A DNA stretch of 64,000 bases, taken from assembly GCA_030762895.1 (NCBI GenBank), contig CM061069.1, positions 103,495,923 through 103,559,922 on the forward strand. Direction: 5' to 3'. The translations under genes were made by a program, and so were the position numbers. The notes beneath the pieces are model-generated. The model was not told where the DNA came from. It saw nothing but the letters and a program-made list of their open reading frames with translations, and made no database searches. Source of the stretch: Sophora flavescens. Lineage: Eukaryota > Streptophyta > Magnoliopsida > Fabales > Fabaceae. Below, in pieces: positions 1 to 13,100 of the stretch. Within the stretch, counting starts at the first letter, position 1. The number at the start of each line of letters is the position of its first letter.

Positions 1-464
1 AAACTTCAGATGAATGTATATAACACTACATTCACGGACCCCTTTAGATATACAACCCAACTCATACTCCTAAGCTGGTCATTCTATCAAATATTCATTG
101 GAGAGACCCCAATCAGAATACTATCCCAACCTCTAACACTAGGTCTTCAATTGACTTAGATAGACTCCTCTACAACATCGGCACTAGAGTACCAAGGTAC
201 TACAGCAAAACCCGAAGAGACCTGATATAATTGTAAGAGTGAGATACCATCATAAGATATATCCCACAACAACCATATACATGATACATACATCACATAA
301 TCATATAAGCAGTTAAATCATTCATATACACAATATAATAGTGTTATATCAAAGGGTCTCAAACTCGCACAGTCAATCTTTGAAAATATGCATGGCACTT
401 CAATATCAGGCTCTAACTTAATCTCCGGAGATCCCAACATCCTCAAAATGAGTTGATCAGGCTC

Positions 465-832
465 GATACACAGTCTCATTGGCTAGCTAAGCACAACGAT
501 AATACACCGTCTCATTGGCTAGCTAAGCACAACGATAATACACCGTCTCATTGGCTAGCTAAGCACAACGATAATACACCGTCTCATTGGCCATTTAGGC
601 ACAACGATTATGCATGTCGTTTCATTGTCCATTTAGGCACAACGATACACGTACACCATCTCATAAGAACAACGATAATACACCGTCTCATTGGCTAGCT
701 AAGCACAACGATAATACACCGTCTCATTGGCCATTTAGGCACAACGATTATGCATGTCGTTTCATTGTCCATTTAGGCACAACGATACACGTACACCGTC
801 TCATTGTCCAATTTAAGAACAACGATAATAAG
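465..832. repeat. Minisatellite, 36-bp unit, with a higher-order duplication
   Basis: Several near-identical 36-bp units contain GTCTCATTGGCTAGCTAAGC, alternating with a variant containing 'ccatttaggcacaacgat'. The whole mixed block occurs twice (about 540-655 and 675-800). It sits in the T0 LTR at the position where T1 LTRs carry a different tandem repeat with the same reversed ACAACG/CATTG theme. Open frames across it are by-products of the repeat. Confidence 0.9.
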
Positions 833-2456
833 GCACGTCTGCCTGGGGAAATGCACATGAGAAAATATTTTATTTAAAAGGATTTCTTTGTGTTCATTCT
901 TTTCCCTTCATCCTTTGCTCAAAGCTAACGACTTAAATCATCATTTCCCCATCACTTGAAAAATCAGAAGCATAGGACTCATAGTCCGAATGCTCAATCA
1001 CAATGCCCAAGACCGTGGCCGCAGTCAAGGGTTGTGGTCGTAGAAAACAACCTTCACCTTTAATCATGTTCATCACACGCGGTTAGAATACACAGTCCAA
1101 CACAACGCGATTAGGACCTAAGTCCATAACATCATAACCAGGACTCGTAGTCCTGAATTCACACTGATTCAAGATCACGTGCACATCACTGAATACTAGA
1201 GGCGACGTCTCGCGTACTAGATTCTCTTTCTTAAGTACTTATTTTTCGTTTAGTGAAAAACAAATTCAAAACCGAATCCTCGATAACCTATCCAGGTTAT
1301 CGGAAAGTTTCTAAGATATTTAGGAAAAACCTTTTCTTTGAAAATCTTTTATAAAGCATCTTTGAAATTCTTTTGTCTTTGAAATATTTCCCCCAATAGG
1401 ATATTGCCAAATAATCTTGAACGTTTTCACTTGAAGACACATAGTTTGAAAAGGATTTTTCTCTTGTATAACAATAGTACACCAAAACCATTTCAACAAT
1501 TAAAACAAGTACTTTAAGTTTAGAGAGCTTTTGGAAAAGAACACCAATCCCTTCATCTTCAAAGCTTATTAAGGTTTTTAATCCTTATTATGGTTGAGCA
1601 CAGACGCACGTCTGGCTTAGCAAACTTTCAATCAACAACAGTATATATCATCAGTGCAATGCTAATATCACAGTTGAAAGCAGTTCATCACATATATGCA
1701 TTATATCATTTAGAACAAGTACAGTTCAACATCAGATAATAGCACAACAGTTCAAGTACATTAGATAATCAAGTAAGCTCAATCAACAAGTAAATATCCA
1801 ATTAAACACTTACACACATGCATACAGTTATTGAATATCTTTAGGAAATCCCCTCTTACCTCAAGTAGGTAAGAGAATGCGAGAAAATAAACAGTTTCGC
1901 GGACGTTCTTCAAGATTGGTTAGGATGAAAGTCTAGGTTTCAAGACACAAGGTTCAAGGATTAGAACTCAATCGAGAAGTTAGGGCTAGAAGTTTCCAAA
2001 GCACATGCAACTTAGGGATTTATGATCCTTAAGTGCTAAGAGTTTAAAACATGATTACTTAAAACAAAGTTGAACAAAAATCCCACCAAGTTACACCTTG
2101 ATGGAGATTCGGCCTTGACCAATAAAATAGGCTAGGAACATTTAAAATTTCCAATCTCTTTGGTTTAGCATCCATCAATAGTAAGGAGATCAAAACCATG
2201 ATCACTTTGGAAAATGAACAACGAAACACCCTAGGTCCATAACTTTTAAGATTCGGCCATCCTTGGGTTTTTATGATAAAAATCTTTAAATTCTTCCAAT
2301 CTCTTAGACCTTTTAGCATCCAATAACTTATGGAGCTCAAGTCTATGATCATCTTGAAAGCAACATAGGATTTTAAATAACAAAGCTCATAAGCAAATAA
2401 AGTAAGAACAACATAGGCTTATAAATAATTAAAGTATAATGACATAAGTAAATGAA

Positions 2457-2606
2457 TCATAAATGACATAAACATAAATGACATAAAGTAAATGACATAA
2501 TGTAAATGACATAAAGTAAATGGCATAAATATAAATGACATAAAAGTAAATGACATAATGTAAATGGCATAAATATAAATGGCATGAAAGTAAGTGACAT
2601 AAAAGT
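2457..2606. repeat. Short AT-rich tandem repeat, 11-13 bp unit
   Basis: Degenerate head-to-tail copies of 'aaatgacataaagt', roughly a dozen, lie inside the T0 LTR. Units vary at two or three positions. The repeat is non-coding. Confidence 0.85.
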
Positions 2607-2613
2607 AGAGTAA

Positions 2614-2868
2614 AAATCTTTAAACTTTCCAATCACTTTAGACATAGCATCCTTTAACATAAAGGAGCCTTGGTCCGTGATCATTTTGGGAAAACAAATC
2701 TTTAAACTTTCCAATCACTTTAGACATAGCATCCTTTAACATAAAGGAGCCTTGGTCCATGATCATTTTGGGAAAACAAATCTTTAAACTTTCCAATCAT
2801 GTTAGACATAGCATCCTTTAACATAAAGGAGCCTTGGTCCATGATCATTTTGGAAAACAAATCTTTAA
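2614..2868. repeat. Three tandem copies of an 82-bp unit
   Basis: Copies start near 2614, 2696 and 2778, each beginning 'aatctttaaactttccaatc'. They differ by only a few bases, so the array is recent. Older, more diverged copies of the same unit are visible at about 2140-2240 and 2275-2365, so this segment of the T0 LTR has amplified more than once. Confidence 0.9.
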
Positions 2869-3300
2869 ATACAAACTCAAACTTGTAAAAGTTGAAACAA
2901 GATCCATCAAAACCATAGGCATGGTTCGGCCTCATTAGAAATTAGAGGTTAGGAAACTTTGTTTTACACAACCTTTTAGTATGTTAAACTACAAGTAAAT
3001 ACAAGGCCATAGAAATTGGTTTCAACTCAAAAGGAGTTTTCTACCATTTTTGAGTGATTTTTGAAGATAAAAGCTCATAAATGACATAAAGAAGAAACTT
3101 TAGAAAAAGATGAAGTTTTTAAAGAAAAGAATACATGAGAGTATTAACCTAAGCAAGAGGAACAACTTTGATGAAGAACACTTAGTGAAAGGAAGAAGAA
3201 AAACTAGAGCTTTGGAGGCTTGAAGTTCAGAAAAAGATGAAAACTTAAAGGTTTTAATGGAGTAGGAGAAAGGAAAGTGATGAAGTGAAGTTGATGAGTG

Positions 3301-3310
3301 ATATTTATAG
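3301..3310 (-). promoter_or_regulatory. TATA-like box of the T0 LTR
   Basis: The minus strand reads CTATAAATAT here. It lies about 600 bases, net of the T1 insertion, downstream of the T0 LTR start at 14318, a plausible U3/R position. Expression is not shown. Confidence 0.4.
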
Positions 3311-3779
3311 AGGAAAGGTGGAGGTGCACGGCCTTGAGAGGGAGAAGAAGAAAGAAGATGAGTTTCTTGAAGAGAGGTTAAAGAGTTAATGTGATGTGAT
3401 GTGATTGGAGAGATAAAGATGAAAAGTAAGATTTTGGAGGGAAGTAAGGATTTACTTTTTCTTAGTGTGTGTCATAAACATTTAATGAGTCTTCCCATCA
3501 AGCCTTTTCTCCTCCTTTAGGATTCCTTTAACTGCTTAAATACGTAACCGGTTGCACATCCAATCGTATTTTCTGAAGGTTTCGTCCGGATAAAATATTA
3601 TATTTTATTCCCGGACAACAAAATTCGAAAATTTACCAAACCCACACAAAACATCATAAAAACACTAACTGTCTCGTTCACGAATTAAAATTTTGTTTCT
3701 AGCTCAGTAAACTTGTACTGGCAGAGAAAACGCACACCGGTTTTCGTCTGAATTTTCGACCGAAAATTTTACTGTGACT

Positions 3780-6700
3780 TGTAACACCCCGATTTTCGCT
3801 GCTTCGTAATATCGGTAATAAATATATAAATATATATTTTTATCCGAGACTTAGAAAATGATTTTGGATAAACCAAGGTCATTTCCTTGTCATACTTATT
3901 TTTATAAGACTACGGGGAAGTTTTTGGTTGAAAACTCAGACGGAAGCCGGTCTGCTGTTTTCTGCGTCCTCACTGACAGTAAAAGTTTACTACTCAGAAG
4001 ACCTAATTTTGAGTCGTGAACGAGATGAAAAATGTTTTCATCGTATTTACTACGATACTGGAAGTTTTGAAAATTTTGGTAAAAAAATTAAAATATTATA
4101 TTTGTTGCGGACATATAAGTCGAGATGTCTCTAGGAAGAGCTTGAGCCAGATGAATCGGGAAGTCGGCAACGTAGCAGAGACATTGGATTGACCGACTTG
4201 ACGAGCATTTATGACGAGTTTATCCTATCATAAATGGCCATAATGGCACATTTATGGCAACATTAAATTTTCTTATGAAATGACCAAAATGCCCTTGTCT
4301 TTTTATGACAATTTCTAACAATTGCCATTGAACAAGTTGACCAAACCTTGCCCCATCCTCACGGCTCCAATGCCTTCTTCCTTAAGTTTGGGTTTTTTTG
4401 TTCATTTAAATAGCTTATCTTCTTCCTTAAGGCATTTTTCCATTTTCATGTTCTTTGGAGCTCATAAATCGCCAGATTTTGATTGGCAATTCTGACCAGT
4501 TTCTATTTTGAATCTCGAAAAACTTTCAACATTAAAGTTGTTCATCTTTCTCTCTTCTTTCCAACGACATAAAGATCATCCAAAACGGATAAGTATGTTG
4601 AGAAATCCACCCAAATTACTGAAACTGTTCTAAAACCCTAACTATGTTCATCTTCTCCCTTAAGTTTCTTAAGAACACCATAAGAAAACCTTGAAGAACA
4701 TCATCCAAATCATCATTTTCTTTGATCATCAAGAGGTAGTCTCTCTTAATCTTGCTATTCTAAGCTTTTCTCTTCATAAGATTCTTGAGTTTATGCCTTT
4801 GATCAACATGTTCTTCATTTGTTTAAAGTTCTTGAAGCTAGATTCAAAAATTCATAACTAATTCTAGAAAAATCCTTTTGACATTAAACCAATTGCTATG
4901 ATCTTATAATCATCTCTATTTTCATCATCTAGAAGCACAATATAATGAGAAATTTCTTTCCCTAATTTCTGGACTGGGCCGAATCTAGGTCAATAAGGTG
5001 TTCTTAGGTTTTGTTTCAATTTCATGCCTTGATTCATTATTATATCTTGATAGTTCTTGTATTCAAGTATATAGAAGATCAAAAATCAAACTTTAACCTA
5101 TTGATCTCATCAAAACCGAAACCCTAGGTATGAGCACTTGTTGGTTTTATGATTCAAAAGTTGTTTGTAACACTTGAATCTAACTCTAGGTTTTGTATGT
5201 TGATTAAATCCAAGAGTTTAGAAATTTTAGAGATTTCTAACTCCAAACTCAGCCCTTGGCCGAAACCCTAGTTCTTGGAACTAGATGAGTTTTAGTTCAT
5301 GTTCTTGGATCATAATCTTGGGTTAAGTGATTAATCATGCTTAAGTAACTTATGGATCATTAATCCCTAAGTTAATCAAATTTTAAGTTTCCTAACCTAG
5401 AAAATTGGGTAAAGCCAACCCTAACCCCCATTGATTTAAGTGTGTTGTTGTTTGATTTGATTTATTTTGGTTGCAATTCATTTGAAGGAAACAACTGAGT
5501 TAACCGATTTACGCTGACGGAGAGGAAAAATCGGATCGGGATCAGGAGATTAACAGGAACGGTTAGTTCAATCTTCAAGAGGTAAGGGGAGCTTACCTGA
5601 GGGATTTTTCTTAATAACTATTTGCTTGTGGTGTGGTTTATATGATTTATATGTGGTTGTGGTTATTGGTTTTGTTAGTGGTGTGATTTATATGATTTAT
5701 ATGAGGTTGTGGTTATTGGTTTTGTCATTTACGTGGTGTGGTTTATCTGTGTGTTGGTGTGGAGTTGTGTTTAATTTATTTAATTATTTGCAATTGTATA
5801 TTATACTTCTATGATGCATGATCTGCCTGGGAAATATCTGTGATATAACTGTTGGTTGATGTGTGAGAAGCCTGACAAGATGTCAGTGCTCAATTAAAGT
5901 TAATCGGATAAAAGCTTTAAGAAGCTACGCAAATTATATTCAATGTTTTAACGGCAAAATATTGATATATAATATTAAAGGAATTTTATTTTGAGGAAAG
6001 TGAGGAGTTTTGGAAAATATTTTAGCACTGCTAGATTTTATATAAGAAAACCGGAATATTACAAAATATTCTTTTATGAAATTAATTGGTGAAAATAAGT
6101 TAATCATGATTTTAGAAAATTAATTAAGTGTAAAAAGTTAAGTTTTGGCTTAAAAAGCCTTAAAAATAATATTTGACGGCAAATTTGGAAAAGTGTAGAC
6201 GGCAAGTATTTTTGAAACGGCGGTGCATATTTTGAGGAGAATAAACCTCAAGTGACTCATTGGTTTGTGAGAAACTAAGTTTTATGATTTAAGGATTTTA
6301 TAATGAATTTCTACCTTGGAAAAAGAATTTATGAAAAATCAAAAGTTAATTCGACCGTGTTGAAAGTACAGTTGGACTTAGTAACCGAGATGTCGGGGGT
6401 ACTAATGTTCTTATGACGTTATCCTATTTTGGATTTGTTTTTCACAGACGACGTAAACGACGATATGGAACTTAGTAACCGAGACGTCGGGGTACTAGTG
6501 TTCTTATGAGGTTATAGACTTGGTGTCTAGTAGGTAGACGGTGTGTCTACTTTACGACGTAATAATCGACGGTAAAAGATTTATGATGTTTTCTATCACC
6601 ACGAACCTAAGACTGATTGCAAGGTCTAAGGGCTTCGTGATTGAGCACTCGGGCTACGAGGTCCTGTGTTGATTATAAAAGTTGTAAAGATGTTTAAAAC

Positions 6701-7781
6701 GATGATGGGTCATAAGCTTTTGAGAGCTTTGACAAATAAAGATTGAACACAAAGAAAACGATGAGAACAAAGTGTTTTTCTTGCATGCATTTTGGCAGAC
6801 GTGCCTACGAGGTTAATCATGATATCTTGGTGATATTCATGTCTCGACGTATTTGTTAATCATGGTATCTTTATGATATTCCTGAAATCGACGTGTTCAT
6901 TGTGCCTTTGGGCAATCGACGTACAATGAAATTCATTGTGCTCAAGGCAATCGACGTACAATGAAATCAGGGTATTTTATGATATCCATGTAATCGACGT
7001 ATTCATTGTGCCTTTGGGCAATCGATGTACAATGGAATCATGGTATCTTATGATATTCATGAAATCGACGTGTTCATTGTGCCCTTGGCAATCGACGTAC
7101 AATGAAAAAAATCGACGTGCCTCTTTTGGCAATCGAGCCTGATCAGCTCATTTTAAATGACGTTGGAGATCTCCGGAGATTAGGTATGAATGTTTAGATG
7201 ATGTTTTGAAGTGTTCATGCATAGTTTTCCAATGTTGATGTTTGGGGTGTGAAACCCACTGATAAACTTTATGTTATAATGTGGATTGCTTATGTTGAAA
7301 TGTTTATGTATATGTATATGTGTCTTCTTTTGTGTGAGCATTTAGTTATTTTGTTAAATCCATATATTGGCGTCTTACCCTTACAAACATATCAGAGCTG
7401 CACAAGGGATGAGATCTCTACAAAAGGAGAAGGCTGTCTAGTTCGAGACATGCTGTGCTGCTCAGGTTGACGGTAGTGTCAGTTAGATACGACCAGCTTA
7501 GGTTATATTGAGTTATGTTATGTTTTGAGAGTCACTAAACTGATAATGATCTAGATGTGAAAATATATGAGGCAGTATAGTTGTATAACTTATATACAAT
7601 ATGTAATGATGTGTGGTTTGATTTTGTTGTTGTTGTCTTGAGGATTAAGAAGAAAAATTTTATCACCATATTTTGAAAATATGAACGTTGAGAAAACATT
7701 ATTTTCCGAAAGTAACCAGTAAATAAAGTTTTATTTCCGCAAACGGGTAACCATGTGATGACCCGAGTTTATGGTGTCACA
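3780..7781 (+). repeat. T1 5' LTR (4002 bp)
   Basis: It runs from TGTAACACCCC to GGTGTCACA. A TTTAAATAG element near 4407 may act as TATA. It has no credible gene. Small frames at 3928, 5626, 6936 and 7249 recur at the same places in the 3' LTR and look like chance reading frames. At 4.0 kb it is longer than the element's interior. Confidence 0.93.
6805..7140. repeat. Tandem repeat in T1 5' LTR, ATCGACGT-rich
   Basis: Four to five degenerate units of about 70-80 bp each combine 'gatattcatg', 'aatcgacgt' and the inverted pair CATTGT...ACAATG around TTGGGCAATCGACGT. The same array is in the 3' LTR at about 13208-13545. Each unit could fold into a short stem. Confidence 0.8.
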
Positions 7782-7786
7782 TTTAG

Positions 7787-7798
7787 TGGTATCAGAGC
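7787..7798 (+). other. T1 primer binding site (initiator Met tRNA)
   Basis: TGGTATCAGAGC begins 5 bases after the LTR end. This is the standard plant retroelement site complementary to the 3' end of initiator tRNA-Met. Confidence 0.9.
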
Positions 7799-8095
7799 TG
7801 GTCGAGTCTTTCGGGAATGTTGGGGAATAGGTCTGTTAGGTTTTTGTTGTGTGATCTCTGGTCAAAACTTGTTTGAATTGTTTCTTGATTGAAACAATGT
7901 GTGTTGACACACAAGTAAGTATGTTTGGTGGGTTCTGATTGGGTTGAGACCTTGGGAGAACTCATGTTTAGTAAAGGGTACTTATGTTCATGTTGATACA
8001 TTCGTTTATTCCTTAGGACGGTATCAGACATTTGAATAAGGTACCTGTCATTGAAAGTTTTTGGGGAAAAATTTTCTGAGAATGTCCCAAGTTTG

Positions 8096-8420
8096 TACGG
8101 ACGGACGGATGTTGAGTTTCTGATTGATCTAGTTTCTAGATTTAGCCAGATCTCAATCGCTTTGGGTAGGATATCGCCAACAAGGTTAATTGGGTTAGAC
8201 TTCAAGAAATGGAATTTTGGTCCATTTCTCGATAAGTTAATCATCATCTTCATCGATGATGTTCACGTTTACTCTAAGAGCCACGAGGAGTATGAGAGAC
8301 TTATGTACCAAGTGTTACAGATCCCTCACAAGGAGTTGTTATATATTCAAGGATCGACTTGAGAACAAGCTACCACCAGATTGGAGTTAGGACTTATTAA
8401 AGATTTTGTTTTGTAAACTC
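8096..8420 (+). pseudogene. Rearranged gypsy reverse transcriptase remnant
   Basis: The first frame contains a block resembling the 'EF-IDLV...ISIA...R-SP' segment that precedes gypsy RT (about 8114-8190). It is followed almost directly by PFLDK and FIDD (FIDD codons 8249-8260) with VYSKSHEEY. In another frame, at 8353-8379, comes IDLRTSYHQ, matching the RT block that normally lies upstream of FIDD. The catalytic-loop block therefore precedes the block that should come before it, and most of the domain between is missing. This is a deleted and rearranged remnant, not a functional polymerase. Family assignment rests on these motifs only. Confidence 0.65.
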
Positions 8421-9117
8421 AGCTTATGAGGAAAGATCAACTGTTCGTGTGTCTGAGTGATTGACCAAGTCATCAGGAATCGTGCCGATTCAGGATGACC
8501 ATACTAAGTGTGTCATAAAAGACCATTGTGCTTGTGAGAAACCAAGGCGAATAGATTTAACTCTTCAAACTTAGATGAGGGTCTCGGGATTCAGAAAAAT
8601 TGTTCCTTATGGACAAATTGCTTTTCAAATTCCTATGGTTGTATTAGACAATCATAGCGGTACATTTTGTACAGACCAAATTCATTTTTCTGACCTTGAT
8701 TTAAAATCTATCCTGACTTTGGTTTTGATAGTATGGATATTTTCATTCTTCTTTGGGAATGTATTATGAGTATTTCTTGAGTTATGCGACAGATGTGAAT
8801 TCTTGATGATAGAAGTTTCTTGATGAGACTTAATCGATTCACTTTTACTTTTGGTGGAAGTGACCCAGTCTAAATTTTTGTCGGACTGATGTTCTTTTAA
8901 ATCATTGTGTAGTAAAGTTCTTGTGAAGAAAGAAACTTTATTAGAGTCATGTTTGTAAACATGTATTGGCCATGCATTTTTACACTCACGAACCTATTAA
9001 AGAATCTTTTTACATATTGGACACTTATATTTTTCAAATTGGTCAAATTATTCTTTGTGCTTTCTTGTGAAAGCAAAATCAAGAAAATTCTTGTCTTGAA
9101 AATCTCTTTTCAGATTA

Positions 9118-9175
9118 TTGTGAGTAGGTTGACGGAGTCGACATCTTTTTACATGCTTAGGTCCACGATGTAATG
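9118..9175 (+). pseudogene. Possible integrase scrap in T1 interior
   Basis: A short stretch reading SRLTESTSFYMLRST resembles the 'VDRLTKSAHFLPVR' segment of gypsy integrases. No catalytic triad can be followed. The surrounding 8420-10130 gives no continuous frame and is treated as decayed pol sequence. Confidence 0.35.
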
Positions 9176-10133
9176 GAAAAACCAACAGAGGCGTGTATCA
9201 GAAGACTGATCCAACGTGATAAAGAATTTTCCAACATCATTCTGAGCAAGGCTTACTTCGAATGTTGGGCTAAAGTTACATCTAGTGTTAAGATCCAAGT
9301 TGAAGTTAATGTTCAGCTTATCATCCTAAGTTAGATGGATAAAGAAGAAAGGAATTGATCCTTAGAAGGTTAGCTGAGAGTAAGTGTAATACCTAAGCAT
9401 GATAAGAGGTGAATGAATTTTTATTGAGGTGTAGATGTGATTAGTAATCTGAGAATTTTCAGAAGTAAGATCAGTAAGTAAGATGATTTCGACAAATTTT
9501 GTTATGATCGAGGTAGAGTTTGTTAAAGGAACTAGGATAATGATAAAATGATCATCGTTAAGATTTAATCGTATGATTGGAAGGAATTACAGAAAGGTGT
9601 CTATGGTGGTTTTACATAAGTTGAATGTGAACGGAAAAGAGAAGTTCTTGAGTAAAATTAAGTTGATAGGAAAGTTCGAAAGTTAAGGATTAGATAATTC
9701 TATTCTATAATCCCTTTTGGTTTAATTGCATTAAGATATGCAATGAAGTTATTTTGAGGATGAAATGTGTGAGGTGATATTAAATTGGAGTAGTGAATTA
9801 TAATCAAGAGGAACTAAGACTAGGATGAAATATTTTGAGTAGGGAGTTGATACGTGGTGCTGTGTAGATATTGTTGGTATTAGTGATAATATTCGGAGTT
9901 AGATTATTTGAATAATGTTTCTGGTGGAACCATATTGATAAAAGCAGTGATTAAGTTTCGATTTTGTTTTTTTGAGTGTGATAGACTCTGATGAAATTTT
10001 AAGGATAGTACAGATATATAGAAATGACATAAGAATGAATTGTATTATAGAATATAGAATAAGAGGAAGAGATGATGTGAAGGGCAATGTAGAATTTTAT
10101 GGTTAAGATGGGATTACAAAATTCTGTTTAAGT

Positions 10134-10183
10134 TTCGAGTGAAGAAATTTCGAGGACGAAATTTTTTTTAAGTGGGGTAGTAA
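10134..10183 (+). other. T1 pol C-terminal tail and polypurine tract
   Basis: A frame ends with a KFRGRNFF-like motif (GAAATTTCGAGGACGAAATT, from about 10144), the usual C-terminus of chromovirus polyproteins. It is followed by AAGTGGGG (10170-10178), a plausible plus-strand primer just before the 3' LTR. Confidence 0.6.
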
Positions 10184-13100
10184 TGTAACACCCCTATTTT
10201 CGCTGCTTCGTAATATCGGTAATAAATATATAAATATATATTTTTATCCGAGACTTAGAAAATGATTTTGGATAAACCAATGTCATTTCCTTGTCATACT
10301 TATTTTTATAAGACTACGGGGAAGTTTTTGGTTGAAAACTCAGACGGAAGCCGGTCTGCTGTTTTCTGCGTCCTCACTGATAGTAAAAGTTTACTGCTCA
10401 GAAGACCTAATTTTGAGTCGTGAACGAGATGAAAAATGTTTTTATCATATTTACTACGATACTGGAAGTTTTGAAAATTTTGGTAAAAAAATTAAAATAT
10501 TATATTTGTTGCGGACATATAAGTCGAGATGTCTCTAGGAAGAGCTTGAGCCAGATGAATCGGGAAGTCGGCAACGTAGCAGAGACATTGGATTGACCGA
10601 CTTGACGAGCATTTATGACGAGTTTATCCTATCATAAATGGCCATAATGGCACATTTATGGCAACATTAAATTTTCTTATGAAATGACCAAAATGCCCTT
10701 GTCTTTTTATGACAATTTCTAACAATTGCCATTGAACAAGTTGACCAAACCTTGCCCCATCCTCACGGCTCCAATGCCTTCTTCCTTAAGTTTGGGTTTT
10801 TTTGTTCATTTAAATAGCTTAGCTTCTTCCGTAAGGCATTTTTCCATTTTCATGTTCTTTGGAGCTCATAATTCGCCAGATTTTGATTGGCAATTCTGAC
10901 CAGTTTCTATTTTTAATCTCGAAAAACTTTCAACATGAAAGTTGTTCATCTTTCTCTCTTCTTTCCAACGACATAAAGATCATCCAAAACGGATAAGTAT
11001 GTTGAGAGATCCACCCAAAATACTGAAACTGTTCTAAAACCCTAACCGTGTTCATCTTCTCCCTTAAGTTTCTTAAGAACACCATAAGAAAACCTTGAAG
11101 AACATCATCCAAATCATCATTTTCTTTGATCATCAAGAGGTAGTCTCTCTTAATCTTGCTATTCTAAGCTTTTCTCTTCATAAGATTCTTGAGTTTATGC
11201 CTTTGATCAACATGTTCTTCATTTGTTTAAAGTTCTTGAAGCTAGATTCAAAAATTCATAACTAATTCTAGAAAAATCCTTTTGACATTAAACCAATTGC
11301 TATGATCTTATAATCATCTCTATTTTCATCATCTAGAAACACAAGATCATGAGAAATTTCTTTCCCTAATTTCTGGACTGGGCCGAATCTAGGTCAATAA
11401 GGTGTTCTTAGGTTTTGTTTCAATTTCATGCCTTGATTCATGATTATATCTTGATAGTTCTTGTATTCAAGTATATAGAAGATCAAAAATCAAACTTTAA
11501 CCTATTGATCTCATCAAAACCGAAACCCTAGGTATGAGCACTTGTTGGTTTTATGATTCAAAAGTTGTTTGTAACACTTGAATCTAACTCTAGGTTTTGT
11601 ATGTTGATTAAATCCAAGAGTTTAGAAATTTTAGAGATTTCTAACTCCAAACTCAGCCCTTGGCCGAAACCCTAGTTCTTGGAACTAGATGAGTTTTAGT
11701 TCATGTTCTTGGTTCATAATCTTGGGTTAAGTGATTAATCATGCTTAAGTAACTTATGGATCATTAATCCCTAAGTTAATCAAATTTTAAGTTTCCTAAC
11801 CTAGAAAATTGGGTAAATCCAACCCTAACCCCCATTGATTTAAGTGTGTTGTTGTTTGATTTGATTTATTTTGGTTGCAATTCATTTGAAGGAAACAACT
11901 GAGTTAACCGATTTACGCTGACGGAGAGGAAAAATCGGATCGGGATCAGGAGATTAACAGGAACGGTTAGTTCAATCTTCAAGAGGTAAGGGGAGCTTAC
12001 CTGAGGGATTTTTCTTAATAACTATTTGCTTGTGGTGTGGTTTATATGATTTATATGTGGTTGTGGTTATTGGTTTTGTTAGTGGTGTGATTTATATGAT
12101 TTATATGAGGTTGTGGTTATTGGTTTTGTCATTTACGTGGTGTGGTTTATCTGTGTGTTGGTGTGGAGTTGTGTTTAATTTATTTAATTATTTGCAATTG
12201 TATATTATACTGCTATGATGCATGATCTGCCTGGGAAATATCTGTGATATAACTGTTGGTTGATGTGTGAGAAGCCTGACAGTGGTCAGTGCTCAATTAA
12301 AGTTAATCGGATAAAAGCTTTAAGAAGCTACGCAAATTATATTCAATGTTTTAACGGCAAAATATTGATATATAATATTAAAGGAATTTTATTTTGAAGA
12401 AAGTGAGGAGTTTTGGAAAATATTTTAGCACTGCTAGATTTTATATAAGAAAACCGGAATATTACAAAATATTCTTTTATGAAATTAATTGGTGAAAATA
12501 AGTTAATCATGATTTTAGAAAATTAATTAAGTGTAAAAAGTTAAGTTTTGGCTTAAAAAGCCTTAAAAATAATATTTGACGGCAAATTTGGAAAAGTGTA
12601 GACGGCAAGTATTTTTGAAACGGCAGTGCATATTTTGAGGAGAATAAACCTCAAGTGACTCATTGGTTTGTGAGAAACTAAGTTTTATGATTTAAGGATT
12701 TTATAATGAATTTCTACCTTGGAAAAAGAATTTATGAAAAATCAAAAGTTGATTCGACCGTGTTGAAAGTACAGTTGGACTTAGTAACCGAGATGTCGGG
12801 GGTACTAATGTTCTTATGACGTTATCCTATTTTGGATTTGTTTTTCACAGACGACGTAAACGACGATATGGAACTTAGTAACCGAGACGTCGGGGTACTA
12901 GTGTTCTTATGAGGTTATAGACTTGGTGTCTAGTAGGTAGACGGTGTGTCTACTTTACGACGTAATAATCGACGGTAAAAGATTTATGATGTTTTCTATC
13001 ACCACGAACCTAAAACTGATTGCAAGGTCTAAGGGCTTCGTGATTGAGCACTCGGGCTATGAGGTCCTGTGTTGATTATAAAAGTTGTAAAGGTGTTTAA

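Larger units (their letters stand above)
1..3774 (-). mobile_element. T0: gypsy-type LTR, reverse strand, cut by window edge and by T1
   Basis: This stretch reads, on the minus strand, as an LTR related to but diverged from the T1 LTRs. It shares with them the block around the CTCCGGAGAT motif (430) that adjoins the tandem-repeat zone, and the later 'gaccagcttagg' block. Its U3 start lies past the T1 insertion: the mirror of TGTAACACCC is at 14309-14318. It has no coding capacity. It holds three tandem-repeat zones (465-832, 2457-2606, 2614-2868) and a minus-strand TATA-like site near 3301. The other end is outside the window, so whether it is solo or part of a full element is unknown. Confidence 0.75.

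Noticed and set aside
465..832. CRISPR-like regular repeats of about 36 bp
   Set aside because: Units are contiguous tandem repeats without unique spacers, lie in a plant LTR, and no cas genes are present.
3928..4134. Small protein repeated at 10332-10538, and similar pairs (5626/12030, 6936/13339, 7249/13652)
   Set aside because: The pairs exist because the two T1 LTRs are near-identical. Frames are short, without motifs, and lie in LTR DNA.
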